From Breviolum minutum Mf 1.05b.01 (lineage: Eukaryota > Sar > Dinophyceae > Suessiales > Symbiodiniaceae), in contig DF239102.1 of NCBI GenBank assembly GCA_000507305.1, positions 45,980 to 109,979 on the forward strand: 64,000 nucleotides of DNA. Direction: 5' to 3'. This document shows positions 1 through 11,483 of this stretch, piece by piece. The notes below the pieces were generated by a model that worked only from the letters and a program-made list of their open reading frames with translations, was not told the DNA's origin and did no database searches. The position numbers and the translations under genes are program-made. The stretch's first letter is position 1, and each line of letters begins with the position of its first letter.

Positions 1-1
1 A

Positions 2-424
2 AGTATCACCATTTCTGATTCGGTAACTAAGATTGGGAGCCATGCTTTTGCGGATTGCACTTCTTTGGAAAGCATCACCATTCCGGATTGCGTGACTGTG
101 ATTGGGGCCGGTGCCTTCGACGGCAGCAGCTGTTTGAAAAGCATCACCATTCCCCACTTGGTGACAGAGATTCCGGATGGTGCCTTTAGAGATTGCACTT
201 CTTTGGAAAGCATCACCATTCCTGATTCGGTGACAAGCATTGGCAACCGGGCCTTTGCAGGTTGCACTTCTTTGGAAAGCATCGCCCTCCCTAAGTATTT
301 GGCCGAAATAGGGCACTGTCCTTTTAAGGGGTGCAGTTCATTGAAAAGCATCGTCCTGAATTCCAGTACATACAAGTGGCACCGTGTTTTGGAAGGATGC
401 AAAGCCAACCTCGTCTACAGCTGA
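2..424 (+). CDS. BspA-type LRR protein, 3' end (5' end outside window)
   Basis: The frame is open from base 2 to a TGA at 422-424. It encodes five 23-residue repeats of the form ITIPDSVT.IG..AF..C and a C-terminal cap ending CKANLVYS. This is the BspA/TpLRR (LRR_5) repeat; such proteins are usually surface or protein-binding scaffolds, but the ligand cannot be inferred. The cap is nearly identical to that of the gene at 9391-11483 (CKANLVYR), so the two are tandem paralogues on one strand about 9 kb apart. No intron is visible in the part seen. Confidence 0.9.
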   Translation, partial: SITISDSVTKIGSHAFADCTSLESITIPDCVTVIGAGAFDGSSCLKSITIPHLVTEIPDGAFRDCTSLESITIPDSVTSIGNRAFAGCTSLESIALPKYLAEIGHCPFKGCSSLKSIVLNSSTYKWHRVLEGCKANLVYS

Positions 425-799
425 GGAACACTATACAAGAAACGAGTGAAGGAGCGTACAGGATTTCCAGGACACCGTGTTGAAAAAATCCACCGTGGCC
501 GTGTGGCCCAACCAACCCACCTCGATTTCCGGAGATGATGAAGCAGCCCTGAAATATCTGTTGTATCATTGTATCTTTAAGAAATCTACGCATCTTTTTA
601 GGTAGCCTTTTCATCATGGCAAATCCGATCGCAACCCCCCCTTCATTCACCTTTTGTACTTTTGTTGGTTTGCTTCTTGAGTAAAACACTCATTTTTCCG
701 AAACATTTGAAACATGTTTTTGTTACTTTCGGCTGGGGTGAATGATAGTCATGTCAGGTGGCTGAGGATTGGGGGAATCCTCCAATAATTGCTCAACCT
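425..799. other. Non-coding, downstream of LRR gene
   Basis: No convincing exon seen. Probably 3' UTR and intergenic sequence. Confidence 0.5.
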
Positions 800-906
800 C
801 TATGGATTGTTTTTTTGTCTAACGAATTCCTGAAAATCAAATTGATTTGACTCTTGATCCTTATCCATATGTGGCTCCAAAACTCTTAAGACCTCAACAC
901 ATTCTG
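800..906 (-). CDS. Candidate terminal exon, EF-hand-like text
   Basis: On the minus strand an acceptor-like TTTATTGCAG precedes an open stretch ending in TAG at 800-802. It reads ECVEVLRVLEPHMDKDQ then FDFQEFVRQKNNP. The DKDQ...FDFQEF part resembles an EF-hand loop with one extra residue, so it may be degenerate. The frame stays open upstream to about 1060. Isolated, and most genes here run the other way, so confidence is low. Confidence 0.3.
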
Positions 907-1103
907 CTGCAATAAACATATTTAATATGCTTAGAAAAAACTCTGCTTCCAACTGGTGAGCCATCTCAACCATCTCGTTAAGATTCGACCCTTGGCAGGG
1001 ACGTCTGGTGATCTTCGACTTAGACTTGGGAGTGAATCGAAATGCGCTACGCAGCGCCACCTTGCAGTTGAACGGACAAAGTTTTCAGTTTCTTGGATTG
1101 GTT

Positions 1104-1235
1104 GTGATAAATGATAGTGAGCAGACCTCATAGTTACATAGTTGATCAAACTTTTTTGGAATTAAAGTGAGCAGACCTCATAGTGAACAGACTCAAAGTC
1201 GTGATAAATTATAGTGAGCAGACCTCATAATTGAT
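1104..1235. repeat. Three dispersed copies of a short repeat
   Basis: The core AGTGAGCAGACCTCATA occurs three times, near 1115, 1166 and 1213. The first and third copies are preceded by GTGATAAAT. Spacing is irregular. Confidence 0.75.
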
Positions 1236-2243
1236 TGAGTTTTTTTTGGGGGGAATTAGAGAGGCCAGCATTGGCCTGACAATTTATATAGGAATGATTC
1301 AATGATTATCATTTACACAAGTTGGTTGGTGGGTGTGCGGGTCAGGATTGGTTTTGCCCCTACATGGGACCAGTGCAGCCATTTCCCGAGGCATGGCATA
1401 TCCCTTGGCAGATGGGGCAGGGAAGAGTAAACTTTTCCTTTTTCAACTAAGCAGTCGGGCATGCATATATAGAATGAAAAATCATGAAGCGCCTAGCCAT
1501 GGTGCCATTTTGCTACCATTTTTTGGGGAGATGACAAGATGATTGAGTCAGTTGCAGCTGACTCTAGAGTGGAAGCACATGTTATTGATGTGTATTTCAA
1601 TGTTTCCAAGTGAAACAGAGAAGGAAGGGTGTAGAATCATTCACGATCCAGGTAAATGATGATTTGAACTGACTTCACAAAAGTTTTGGTTGTTTTTTTG
1701 GGTGACTGCTATTGATATTGGAAATTTAAACCCGAAGCTTCGGCTGAACCTGTCTCTTCAGTACCATGGTTTGTTGACTGTCCAGCGATTAGGTGATCCT
1801 AAATGTCTATCATGGACATTCAGGAACCTCCATGTTCTGGTAGGTTGATGGAGAACATTTGGCTAACCACTTGGGATGGTCTAATCATGTTAAATAAATG
1901 TCAGATCAAATAGCTATATTTTGATGATTTCGTGAGATCTTGAAGACCTTAACAACTGGTGGTCCCAGGATTATGGAACCCTGATTTGGCTAGGTGTTAG
2001 ACCGTGATGGAGGATTTCAGGCAAATGAATCCTGTGTTTTTTGAGGAGCGATGAAACAGCAGTTGTGATTGATGATAGCATACCACTTATGATTTTGTTT
2101 GTTGAGGAAAGAAGCATGATGATTGGAATTATCATGATGAAATTAATATGCACAAATATGCTAGAAATGATAAGATGATATCGAATATTAAAGGTCAATT
2201 AAGTTCACTGTCATCCGTGATGTTGTCCAGTTATCCCTGGTGA
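1236..2243. other. No gene recognised
   Basis: Only short ORFs without exon-like boundaries or recognisable protein text. Confidence 0.4.
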
Positions 2244-2453
2244 GCCACATTCCACCGGACCGATCCTGATCCGCGAAAAAGGCACGTCTTTACGGACCTC
2301 CCTGAAACGGTGTATCCTGGCGATCGGTTTTGGGGAGTGGGTTTTTCAGATGTTCCACCTGAGCAGGATTCGTCGTCGTCCGGATGTCCATTTGCAACTC
2401 ACAATGAATGGCATAGGAAGGAGATTAGAAAAGCACCACATGTATATATATAA
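2244..2453 (+). CDS. Candidate terminal exon
   Basis: Open frame between a TGA at 2241 and a TAA at 2451. It reads TFHRTDPDPRKRHVF, then YPGDRFWGVGFSDVPP, then a serine run. Composition is protein-like and GC rises locally. The acceptor is weak (GGTGAG). No family recognised. Confidence 0.35.
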   Translation, partial: ATFHRTDPDPRKRHVFTDLPETVYPGDRFWGVGFSDVPPEQDSSSSGCPFATHNEWHRKEIRKAPHVYI

Positions 2454-2487
2454 TAATATGTATCTGTGTATATATATACCACAATTT

Positions 2488-2552
2488 CCCTCCCTGAAAC
2501 TAACATAGCCAAGATGGGGATTTTCATGGGGCTATGTTAGTTTCGGGGAGGG
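2488..2552. mobile_element. F2 inverted-repeat element (copy a)
   Basis: Near-perfect hairpin with arms CCTGAAACTAACATAGCC and GGCTATGTTAGTTTCGGG around a short loop. The same arms recur at 15232, 63077 and 63277, defining family F2. Confidence 0.8.
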
Positions 2553-3017
2553 TTATCAATTTGCAGTTTATGGTAATATATGATTCGATGATAGCAGCTA
2601 AGTCTTAAGATGAATGAAATTCGATAGCAATAGATTTTTGACAACCTCTGGCCGGCCACAGGGGAATCCCTTCCAGTCTTGAAAGGCAGGATTTTTTGGG
2701 TGAACAACAGGAAGTTACCAGCTAAAATGTGTATAGATACTGCATTTTTGTGACCAAAATTCAGATCTTGTGTGCTCAACATGCGAAATGGCAGCCTGTA
2801 TGACATTCACTTGGGTGAATTTTCACTTCGACCTGTTCTTTAAGGGTCATGACTCCTCTCGCAAGATTTCCTGGCAAACCTCCAGCAAATCATGGCACAT
2901 TGGTCTCTTTCGAGCTAGTGCTCCTCATTTTGTTTGTGGATGGCTTGACATCATTCATCATGTCCGCACCCCCAGGATGTAGAATTTCACTCCAACAACG
3001 GATGTACCGTAAACTCA

Positions 3018-3160
3018 GGTACCCTTCCGCCTCGAACGCGGCCGGCGCACCGTGCCGTCTTCAGCTGCTGTGTGATGCGGAGCTACTGGCTGAGGCTGAG
3101 GCTTGGTGGTTGGAGAACTTGAGATTTGATTTACCATCCCAAAGCAGAAACAAAAGATGA
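3018..3160 (+). CDS. Candidate terminal exon
   Basis: GC-rich open stretch ending in TGA at 3158, reading RLQLLCDAELLAEAEAWW then LENLRFDLPS. Possible acceptors are ACTCAG at 3013-3018 or CTTCAG further in. No family recognised. Confidence 0.4.
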
Positions 3161-3724
3161 CTCTGGAAGATGAACAAATGTTACAAGGGTTGTTTGCGAC
3201 CTATCAAACTCAATTCTTTGCTAAATTTGGAAGGTGATGATTTGTGTTTGATTTCGAAAACCGAATTCAACTTGCAATTGCATTGGCTTCAGCTTCCAGC
3301 TGTTGTAAGGGAGTATTGTATTTAAAAAATAACTATAGTTTCATTAACCATGAAACACTTCAGTGATGGCACATTACTTCACACCTGGAGTTTTGTTTTT
3401 GGCATAGCAAGAAACCTGTAAGTCAATGGTTGGTTGTTTTTGTTTGGTCAAGCCTTGTTTTGGGAATCTGGTCAGAACAAAACATGAATGAACGCACAGT
3501 CATACGTAATACCAACTGGCAGCCCTGCCAATGAACCTTGGGTTGGTGAGTTGAATCTTTCAGGTATTATCTGCACTAGCCATCCTTCAAGAGAAATACT
3601 GTACTAGTTGGAAATATCTGACTTTTTCTTGATGTGATAGTGTCACAAAAAGTTGTCAGCTATCAATGCAAACTTTTATTTTTCGACGGATGCCTTTGCC
3701 GGTTTGGATGTAATCATAACATAC

Positions 3725-3835
3725 CTTGAGTTTGTAAGAGAATGCCATGTTTGAGTTATCCTCATATGAAGGCAGCAAGTTGTCATCCCCGAACTTCCAG
3801 ACAAATGGGACTCTTTTCCGAGGCAGACGAGAACT
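3725..3835 (-). CDS. Candidate internal exon
   Basis: On the minus strand, ACCAAG precedes 37 in-frame codons (SSRLPRKRVPFVWKFGDD ... MAFSYKLK) followed by a consensus donor AAG|GTATGT. The protein text and donor are good. One of few plausible minus-strand exons. Function unknown. Confidence 0.45.
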
Positions 3836-4028
3836 CTTGGTAAGACGACGTTGTTCGGTGGTCAAAACTTCATGGTAAAATATCAAGAATAGTCATTCTG
3901 CCCTTGAAATTTTGGGTATTTTTAATCAACGGAATGGGAATAATCACTTTTGTTCATGCAGGTGCGACTATTCCCTTACTATTTGGAAACAAGTTGATGG
4001 CTCACAGCACACACTCTCATTGCTACAG

Positions 4029-4110
4029 GCATCCCGCCAGCCTGAAGAAGCACTCTTGGTTGAAGCGAACCCAGGGAGCTGAAAAACAGATGGGGCTCGG
4101 CTGGATGCTG
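4029..4110 (+). CDS. Internal exon, unknown gene
   Basis: Good acceptor (TTGCTACAG) and donor (CTG|GTGAGT). One leading base, then 27 codons reading HPASLKKHSWLKRTQGAE then KQMGLGWML. Basic and soluble in character. Family not recognised. Confidence 0.6.
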
Positions 4111-4593
4111 GTGAGTGTAGCTTTCGTTTTAGGTACTGTATAGTGCAGTGCTGTGAAATGGATTCGTTTTCTACGAAGATACCAGAGGGTTTGCTATACA
4201 AATCCCTAGGGTTTTTTAAAATACATCATAGCCAGGGCTTGTAATGATTGTAATCAACCTTGTGTTGGTGGTTAACACACCATCCTTTGGGCCCCTCAAC
4301 CTTTGACACATGGCCTCACATGTCACCTGATCTCGAGCTTCACCTGGTCCGGCAGTCCTGCGGCAGTCATGAGAGTAGAGAGAATCCAGAAAACTTGGGT
4401 TTGAAGTTTGAAGAAAAGTTCACATGGCTCGGACATGTTTGTGTTTTTGGGGTGGTCTTTCTACGGTCTTAAGGCTTAAGGACCCTGAAACTGGCGTACG
4501 GCGTAGGTAGGTATACAATATACCTAGGGTCCTATAGGGTGCATATTTTCATTCATTGTATTTCATGTCATGCATGTGTCATGGAACTTACAG

Positions 4594-4736
4594 ACATTTG
4601 GAGCCAAAAGACGACTCTGGAAAGATTGGACTTGGTTGAACATGCGGCACATCTGGTCATTGCGGCGGGACCGCGGCGAGCTTTAACCAACACATGGGAG
4701 GAGTTTACATCATCTGCAAACCAGTGTAGTTCTTGA
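4594..4736 (+). CDS. Candidate terminal exon
   Basis: Acceptor AACTTACAG, then an open frame to TGA reading IWSQKTTLERLDLVEHAA then HLVIAAGPRRALTNTW. May belong with the exon at 4029-4110, but the phases do not join directly. Confidence 0.4.
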
Positions 4737-5041
4737 TAAGTTAACGGATGCTCATGTCCAAACAACTGCCCCTGAGATGGTGGTTTCGATACTTTAGATG
4801 AGGGGAATCCTCCAATGATTTGGAATGTCAACATGATACTGTGGAATTCCTCTTTCAGAGAACACCTTGGCTAATTCTATTTTGGATGAGTTGAATCCTC
4901 TTGAATCTTGAATCCGTAAAGGTAAGATCTCTCATTTCGTGGTATATCTAGTGCTGAAATGCAGGTGAAAAAACCATGCAAAAACCAACCTTTTAGAAAG
5001 ATCCACAACATTTACACCTCACAACCTGCCATTTTCTCGCC

Positions 5042-8000
5042 ATGGCGCCGCCCTCGCCTCGCTTTGTCGATGTTGTCCGCCACTTCGCCGTGGAGGACGA
5101 AGCTGGCTACATGGAGCATTTCCGTCCGGAGGCCAAGGTGTCTCAAAGTAACTGAAGTTTTCAGGAAATGGCCCGAAGCTTCCTACTGGAAAGGTCATAT
5201 AGTTAGTATAAGTGGTTAGTAACCATGGTTAGGTTTAGTCCCCGGGATCGGGTTGCCGGCCTAAATGGCTTATACGTGGGGGTGATCCTAACCACTTACT
5301 AACTGGGATGATCCTCCAAGTAGTTTATGTTTTTGTTTTGAATGTTGATGTTTTATTTTGAATGACTGAATGATGGGGTGCCAAGGGTGAAGCAAATGGT
5401 GGATGCACACATCATCTCAGGATTTGATTGGGTTGTTAAAAACTATGATCATTTTTCATCCAACATAAAAAGACCGAGACTGATAGATAGATGATAGAAG
5501 TGTTTTGATCCCCCCCCTGAGAAATCACACTGAAATCTCTCTACCGAAGTCATGGATTTTTCGTAAGACTATCTTTGAAATACTGTTGGTGGACGAAATC
5601 CTGCACCACTTTACTTGCACCCTAAGATTATCCCTCGTACTCCCTCTTTAACATTGGGGCAGTGTTTGGTTGTTATAAAAAAAGAAGTTGAATGACCAAA
5701 ATCCTGCACCACCTCAATGACAAAGGACACCCCACATTGAACTAGGGGTAAAGGGGATGCAATAATCTGTCCAAGTTATCACTCCAAGTGCTGGTGCAGG
5801 ATTTCGTCCATCAACCGTATGTGTCCAGTGGCAGACTTGAAAAGGACATATTTTGCGCTCACCTTCACTCCTTAAGTCCTTCAGGAGAGCATGGTTTTGT
5901 TGTAGTGGCCGATGTTTTGGAACCTGAGCAGGCTAGGAAACCTTGGAGGAAACGGCGGCAAACGGCTGAGCGGTTTGGGATGTGTTTTTCCCGGAAACAA
6001 AATTTCGGGGGAGGGAGTACCTGTTACGCCTTGGTGAAAACTATAATATTACCCCTTATTGGAAAATAACATGTATGCTCTTAAGTCTTAGCTCTCTGTT
6101 TTTGGGGTTTTATCTTAGTTTTTTCGGGGGAGGCCATGTGATTGAAGCTTCACTCGAATTTTTTCCTGTGATTGGTAATTGAAAGGATGCCATGAAGCTT
6201 GATGTGCTTAAAAGTTCGCCAACTTTTCTGAAGGAATTTGTGAGTTTGGGATAGAACTTGGGGTGCTACCGTGACAACCAATTTGTCAGATACCGTAAGA
6301 TACCATATTTAGTCCAGAATCAACTGTTTAATGGGGCAGCATTCGAAAGAATCCAAGCAGCTGGAGTGGAAGCATCGGACTAAAAGAAACAAATCGACGG
6401 TGGAAAAAATGAAGCAGCGCACGGTATGGTGCTGGTCGGAATGCCTAGAAAATATATTGCAGGAAATTGTCAGATCCAAAATCTAGGTGGATATAATGAC
6501 TCAGGATAATACTTTAGGCAAGTACATCTACATTGACAGACACATGCACAAATGTATTATTGTAGTGCTAATTGAATCTATTTGATATCATACGGTGTAT
6601 TCATGAGAGGGTCAAACGATATTTACAGAGTGATTCAGGACATACCGTGTATTATATAGTATCTCCATCTCAACATATTATATATATATACATCATATAT
6701 ATATATATATGTAAATACATCGTTTCGTGTGTGATTCAGATGCAAAACTGGCAGCTCCCTCCAAAAACTGCTCGTTTCCAGGTGAGGGCCAGCATTGCGG
6801 AGATTTGGAGCAGTTGCAGCTTATTGGGTGCGTATGGTTTTGATCCCCAGGCTGCCTAAAAACACCGTTGGGTTTGGGGATGAGAAGATGAGAAGGAAGG
6901 GGATACAAGATTCCCCCCAAAAAACTAAGGGCCGGAGACCCAAAAATGGAATTTAGGTAACTCCCTTTCACCAATAGCAGTTTTGGGTATCCATTGTTAG
7001 ATTTCTGGGGTGTATTTTTTTTTGTTGCGGTTGTAGCTGTGTATTTGGTTTAACGGTTTATCCTGGTTGTTTTCTCGGCTCAACAGCAGTTGAACACCAC
7101 TGATCTATGAAAAACCTGGTGGTTTGGATATGTTTGACTGGAAAAAGTCTCCTAAATTTCAAACAAGGACATATAGAGGGTTGGTTTGAAAATAATCTTC
7201 AGGTGTACAACAGAACCCATAGCATCCACGGCAATGGTATATTTCCCTACATTTACCATAAACATCAACCAAATGTAGGTAAATATACCGTACATGGGTG
7301 GTATGGGGAAGAAAAAGCACCTGGCAACCAATTTTTTTGGGGGACTTTCCGACCACCAAAGGGGGCAACACATGATTTCGAACCAACAGTTTCGCCTAAA
7401 AAAATCCAACCAACCAACCTCAAAAAGTGTTCGTCCAAGAATGGCAGGTGTTTTCGCTCAAGGTGTTTTTAGTTCTCCCTAAAGCCCGCGAAAATGACAT
7501 TGGAAGTGTGACTTTTTTGTCCTTGCAAGAGGAGTTGAGTTCTGGAGGTTTCAGTTTCTCATTTTTTTTTCTTAATCAACGAAGTATCAATGACATTTCC
7601 CTATAGAAATTCTAGAAATTCTCTTGGAGGAAGTAAAATTCATCCTCATCCAAAAAAAAACTGCGTCACTTTCACCAACTGATTCACCCATCCTCTCGGT
7701 TTTTTTTTGAGGGGGACATTACCCCTTCTAGCGAATTTGTCGGATCCCAAAAAGCTGCGAGCTGCGAGGATGTTCAAAGTTGGGATCCATGGCCCGGTGG
7801 CTGTCGCAACTTTTTGGATTCTTTAGATCCGATCAAGGTGCGGAAATGATGGCCTGGAAGGGTGGAAAATTTTTGTTTTTTGTGGCAAAAGGAAAAAGGT
7901 GGGAAAACCGAAAAACCCACCCGTTTGACATGGAGGGACTTGCTTTGAATTCATTGATGGTTGATGGGCTTTGAAGGGGAGAAGAGGGCTAAAATGCAAT

Positions 8001-8331
8001 ATTTGTGAAAGGTTTTGAGTCTGGTGAGTATCAGGCTTGCGGAAGTGAAAGGGTGGTAAGATGGGGAAAGGATGGAAAAGGCTCAAAGGTGGGGAAAGTT
8101 TGTTTTGAATAATTTTGAATTGACTATAAACAATACATACCTAGACCTTCCAAAGGGTGCCAAATGGTTCCTAAAGGGTGCCAATTAACCATCCCTTAGG
8201 GTTTATTTGGCACCCCTTGGAAGGTGCTGGTAGCAATACCTTTTTTGGGTGTCAAGATACCACCCCTCCAGGAGGTGGAGACGTGGCGCAATCGGGTGAA
8301 CAGCCGCGTCAATCGTGTTTTTGATGTGTAG
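5042..8331 (+). CDS. Multi-exon gene model, PhyH-like segment uncertain
   Basis: Exon 1 is 5042-5137: an ATG opens MAPPSPRFVDVVRHF...FRPEAK, then AAG|GTGTCT. Exon 2 is 5165-5193 (EMARSFLLE) after a 27-nt GT-AG gap. Exon 3 is about 5877-5972 (EHGFVVVADVLEPEQA); such text occurs near the N-terminus of phytanoyl-CoA dioxygenase-like proteins, but no iron ligands are visible. Further candidates are 6361-6423 (LEWKHRTKRNKSTVEK), 6740-6781 (MQNWQLPPKTARFQ, donor GTGAGG) and a terminal exon 8272-8331 (EVETWRNRVNSRV, TAG). Exons 1-3 and the last three are each phase-compatible; the 5972-6361 junction is not, so an exon is missing or these are two genes. Confidence 0.42.
5181..5322. mobile_element. 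F6 inverted-repeat element (copy a)
   Basis: Arms AGTTAGTATAAGTGGTTAG (5201) and CCTAACCACTTACTAACT (5287) are complementary. Similarity extends outward to CTACTGGAAAGGTCAT on the left and ATGATCCTCCAAGTAG on the right. The left arm overlaps the predicted donor of the exon ending at 5193. Confidence 0.65.
5579..5822. mobile_element. F3 inverted-repeat element (copy a)
   Basis: Arms GACGAAATCCTGCACCA (5593) and TGGTGCAGGATTTCGTC (5792) are perfect complements about 200 bp apart. AAATCCTGCACCACCT also occurs inside at 5700. Shorter relatives lie at 19197, 37068 and 50722. Confidence 0.8.
7216..7307. mobile_element. F1 inverted-repeat element (copy a)
   Basis: Hairpin with arms CCCATAGCATCC...TGGTATATTTCCCTACATTT and AAATGTAGGTAAATATACC...ATGGG. 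Seven copies of this family are in the window. Confidence 0.85.
8141..8233. mobile_element. F5 inverted-repeat element (copy a)
   Basis: Arms ACCTTCCAAAGGGTGCCAAA and GGCACCCCTTGGAAGGT flank CATCCCTTAGGGTTTATTT. A second copy is at 38700. Confidence 0.75.
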
Positions 8332-9390
8332 CTAGGCATGGTTTTTCGTGGCATGGCGTGATGGGGTGAAGGGGTACTATAGATTACTAGCAGAAGCTTG
8401 GAGTACTTGGTATTCAGTTCGGGAAGATCATCATTAAACTATTCATAGTGAGATTCCCAACAGGCTTACCCCATTGATGCGTGGTATGCTTCGAGGTGTT
8501 CTCATTTTGAAGTATTATGGTTTACTGATTTATGCAGATCCGCGGTGGGACTGGGATATCCACTCAAGTTTCAGGAATTCTCAAATCCCCCCAAAAGTTT
8601 AGATTTCAGTAGGAAGTGTAGCTTGAGCCAACAGATCCTTCTGGGCCACACGACTTTGTCAAATTTCCATTTCTTCTGATATCCCACATGGTTGAGCGGA
8701 AGACTAAAAAAATTGGTCAATTTTGGGCATTGATGATGTTTTTCCATGTTTTTCCAATATGTTTGCAGATTTCCTCCCTTTTGGGGGTTGGAAATTCCAT
8801 CGGATTTTGACGGCCAGATACACTGGGTAGATCCAAGGTGGAAGTGAGTTTTTTCAAACTCAGCCAGTGGAGTTTTTCACACCTTTTGGGGGCCATCATA
8901 TAGCTATGGCATGTGCATATACATATATAATTTTATATAATTATATATGTATATAACTAACACGGAAAAGAAGTCATCAAGCACATCCGATTTCTCAAAC
9001 CAGGCAGGGAATTTGTATGATATTCTTTTTGAAGTCAAAAATTGATCACATCCTCTATAACCATATCCATATCGTAGGCTGCGGGCATGCTTGGTCAAAC
9101 GCCATAGGTACTGGTATGGTCAACCTCCAGGCTCTAAATGAACAAAGCAAAGGGGCGAAGTGATCCATGCAACAGAGCAACAGCAAGTCATGTTTACCGA
9201 TGTTGACAAGCCATCCAAGAAACCGGACTTTTGAAAAGTAAGGGAATTTGCAGTTGACTTTCTTTGGCTTGGAGACTTATTTTGAACCACTTGCCCATGA
9301 ATTTTCCCAACTGACATACTCAACACCTGTATTTTCAGTTGAGGTTGAGAGCAATCCAATTAAGATCTTTGGGCGTCCATCGAAGCAGCC
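8332..9390. other. No supported gene; upstream of UBL-LRR gene
   Basis: No exon with good boundaries. A weak candidate (IRGGTGISTQV) follows TTATGCAG near 8539. The region should hold the trans-splice acceptor and 5' UTR of the gene at 9391. Confidence 0.4.
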
Positions 9391-11483
9391 ATGGCCCATG
9401 AGTTGACAGTGAACATTTTAAATGGCGATGCCTTCACCCTTGATGTTACAAGTATAGATACCGTGCAACAGGTAAAGTGGATGCTCCGAGAGAAGTTTTG
9501 TGACGATCCCATTGAGCAGAAAATCCTGAAAGTAGATGTATTAAAAGACTCGGAGTTGCTAGAGGATGCTCAGACACTAAATGAATCAGGGTTGCATGCG
9601 GAACCGGAAGTGACTGTCATCTACAGACGAAACGAAGTTGAAGCTGCAACAAAAGACGATGTCCATACAGAGGAATTTTGCCAGGTGAACATCCCCCAGA
9701 CTGTGACGAGGGTTGACGACAGGGCCTTCCAATCCTGCCATCCACTGGTTAAGGTGACCATTCCCGATTCGGTGATTGAGATTGGTGAAATGGCCTTCAC
9801 AGGTTGCACTTCTTTGGAATGCATCACCATTCCCGATTCGGTGACTGAGATTGGGCACGGTGCCTTTGCACATTGCACTTCTTTGGAAAGCGTCACCATT
9901 CCTGATTTGGTGACTTGGATTGGGAGCGGAGCCTTTGAAGATTGCACTTCGTTGAAAAGCATCACCATTCCCGATTGGGTGACAAGCATTGCGAATGGTT
10001 GTTTTAGACATTGCACTTCTTTGGAAAGCGTCACCATTCCCCATTGGGTGACAAGCATTGGGGATCGTGCCTTTAGAGATTGCACTTCTTTGGAAAGGGT
10101 CACCATTCCCGATTCAGTGACTGAGATACGGGAAGGTGTCTTCGCAGGTTGCAGCTCTTTGCAAAGCATCACCATTCCCGATTCAGTGACTTGGATTGGG
10201 AGCGGTGCCTTTGAAGGCTGCACTTCGTTGAAAAGGATCACCATTCCAGATTGGGTGACAAGCATTGCGAATAGTGCCTTTAGACATTGCTCTTCTTTGG
10301 AAAGCGTCACCCTTCCCCATTGGATGACAATCATTGCGAATTGTGCCTTTTTAGATTGCGCTTCTTTGGAAAGCGTCACCATTCCCGATTCGGTGACTGA
10401 GATAGGGAGCAGTGCCTTTACAAGTTGCACTTCGTTGAAAAGCGTCACCATTCCCGATTGGGTGACAAGCATTCCGAATACTGCCTTCAGAGATTGCACT
10501 TCTTTGGAAAGCATCACCATTCCTGGTTCGGTGCAATGCATTCGGGACGGTGCCTTTCAAGGTTGCAGCTCTTTGAAAAGCATCACCATTCCCGATTCAG
10601 TGACTTGGATTGGGAGNTGCATTCGGACGGTGCCTTTCAAGGTTGCAGCTCTTTGAAAAGCATCACCATTCCCGATTCAGTGACTTGGATTGGGAGCGGT
10701 GCCTTCGAAGGTTGCACTTCTTTGGAAAGCATCACCATTCCTGGTTCGGTGCAAAGCATTTGGGACGGTGCCTTAAGAGGCTGCAGCTCTTTGAAAAGCA
10801 TCACCATTCCCGATTCAGTGACTTGGATTGGGAACAGTGCCTTTGAAGGTTGCACTTTGTTGAAAACCATCACAATTCACGATTGGGTGAAAAGCATTCT
10901 GGATCGTGCGTTTGCCGGTTGCACTTCTTTGGAAAGCATCACGGTTCCTGATTGGGTGACAAGAATTGGCAGCAGCGCCTTTGAAAATTGCACTTCGTTG
11001 AAAAGCGTCACCATTCCCGATTGGGTGACTCAGATTGGGAACTATGCCTTTGCAGGTTGCACTTCTTTGGAAAGCGTCACTATTCCCGATTCAGTGACTT
11101 GGATTGGGACCAGTGCCTTTGAAGGTTGCAGCTGTTTGGAAAGCATTACCATTCCCAATTCGGTGACTGAGATTGGGGCAGGTGCCTTTGACGGCTGCAG
11201 CTCTTTGAAAAGCATCACCATTCCCGATTGGGTGACAAAGATTCCAGATGGTGCCTTTAGAGATTGCACTTCTTTGGAAAGCATCACCATTCCTGAATCG
11301 GTGACAAGCATTGGGAACCGGGCATTTTCAGGTTGCACTTCTTTGGAAAGCATCGCCATCCCTATGGCCAACGTAGGGTACCGTCCCTTCGGAGGATGCA
11401 ATTCATTGAAAAGCATCAAAATCCTGAATGGCAAGTGGCAAGATTTTTTGGAAAGATGCAAAGCCAACCTTGTGTACAGGTGA
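9391..11483 (+). CDS. Ubiquitin-like domain + BspA-type LRR protein
   Basis: ATG at 9391 follows CGAAGCAGCC; TGA at 11481. Residues about 1-75 (MAHELTVNILNGDAF...VQQVKWMLREKF) look like a ubiquitin-like (UBL) fold: short strand, turn, then a helix with VKWMLREKF. A linker leads into about 24 repeats of 23 residues (VTIPDSVTEIG..AF..CTSLES) and a cap ending CKANLVYR. The frame breaks at the single N (10617), where an 80-base segment is duplicated with one base lost; counting the segment once restores one frame of about 670 residues. No intron in 2 kb, unlike its neighbours. Likely a cytosolic or secreted binding scaffold; no signal peptide is seen and the partner is unknown. Confidence 0.92.
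10537..10630. other. Assembly artefact: N plus duplicated 80-base segment
   Basis: TGCATTCGGGACGG at 10537 recurs as TGCATTCGGACGG at 10618, directly after the only N in the window. The 80 bases between are repeated with one base lost, which shifts the LRR reading frame. Typical of two contig ends overlapped but not merged. Confidence 0.9.

Noticed and set aside
9621..10541. 306-codon minus-strand ORF across the LRR array
   Set aside because: It repeats with the 69-bp LRR period (GMVTLSKEVQ-like) and is the mirror of the + coding sequence.
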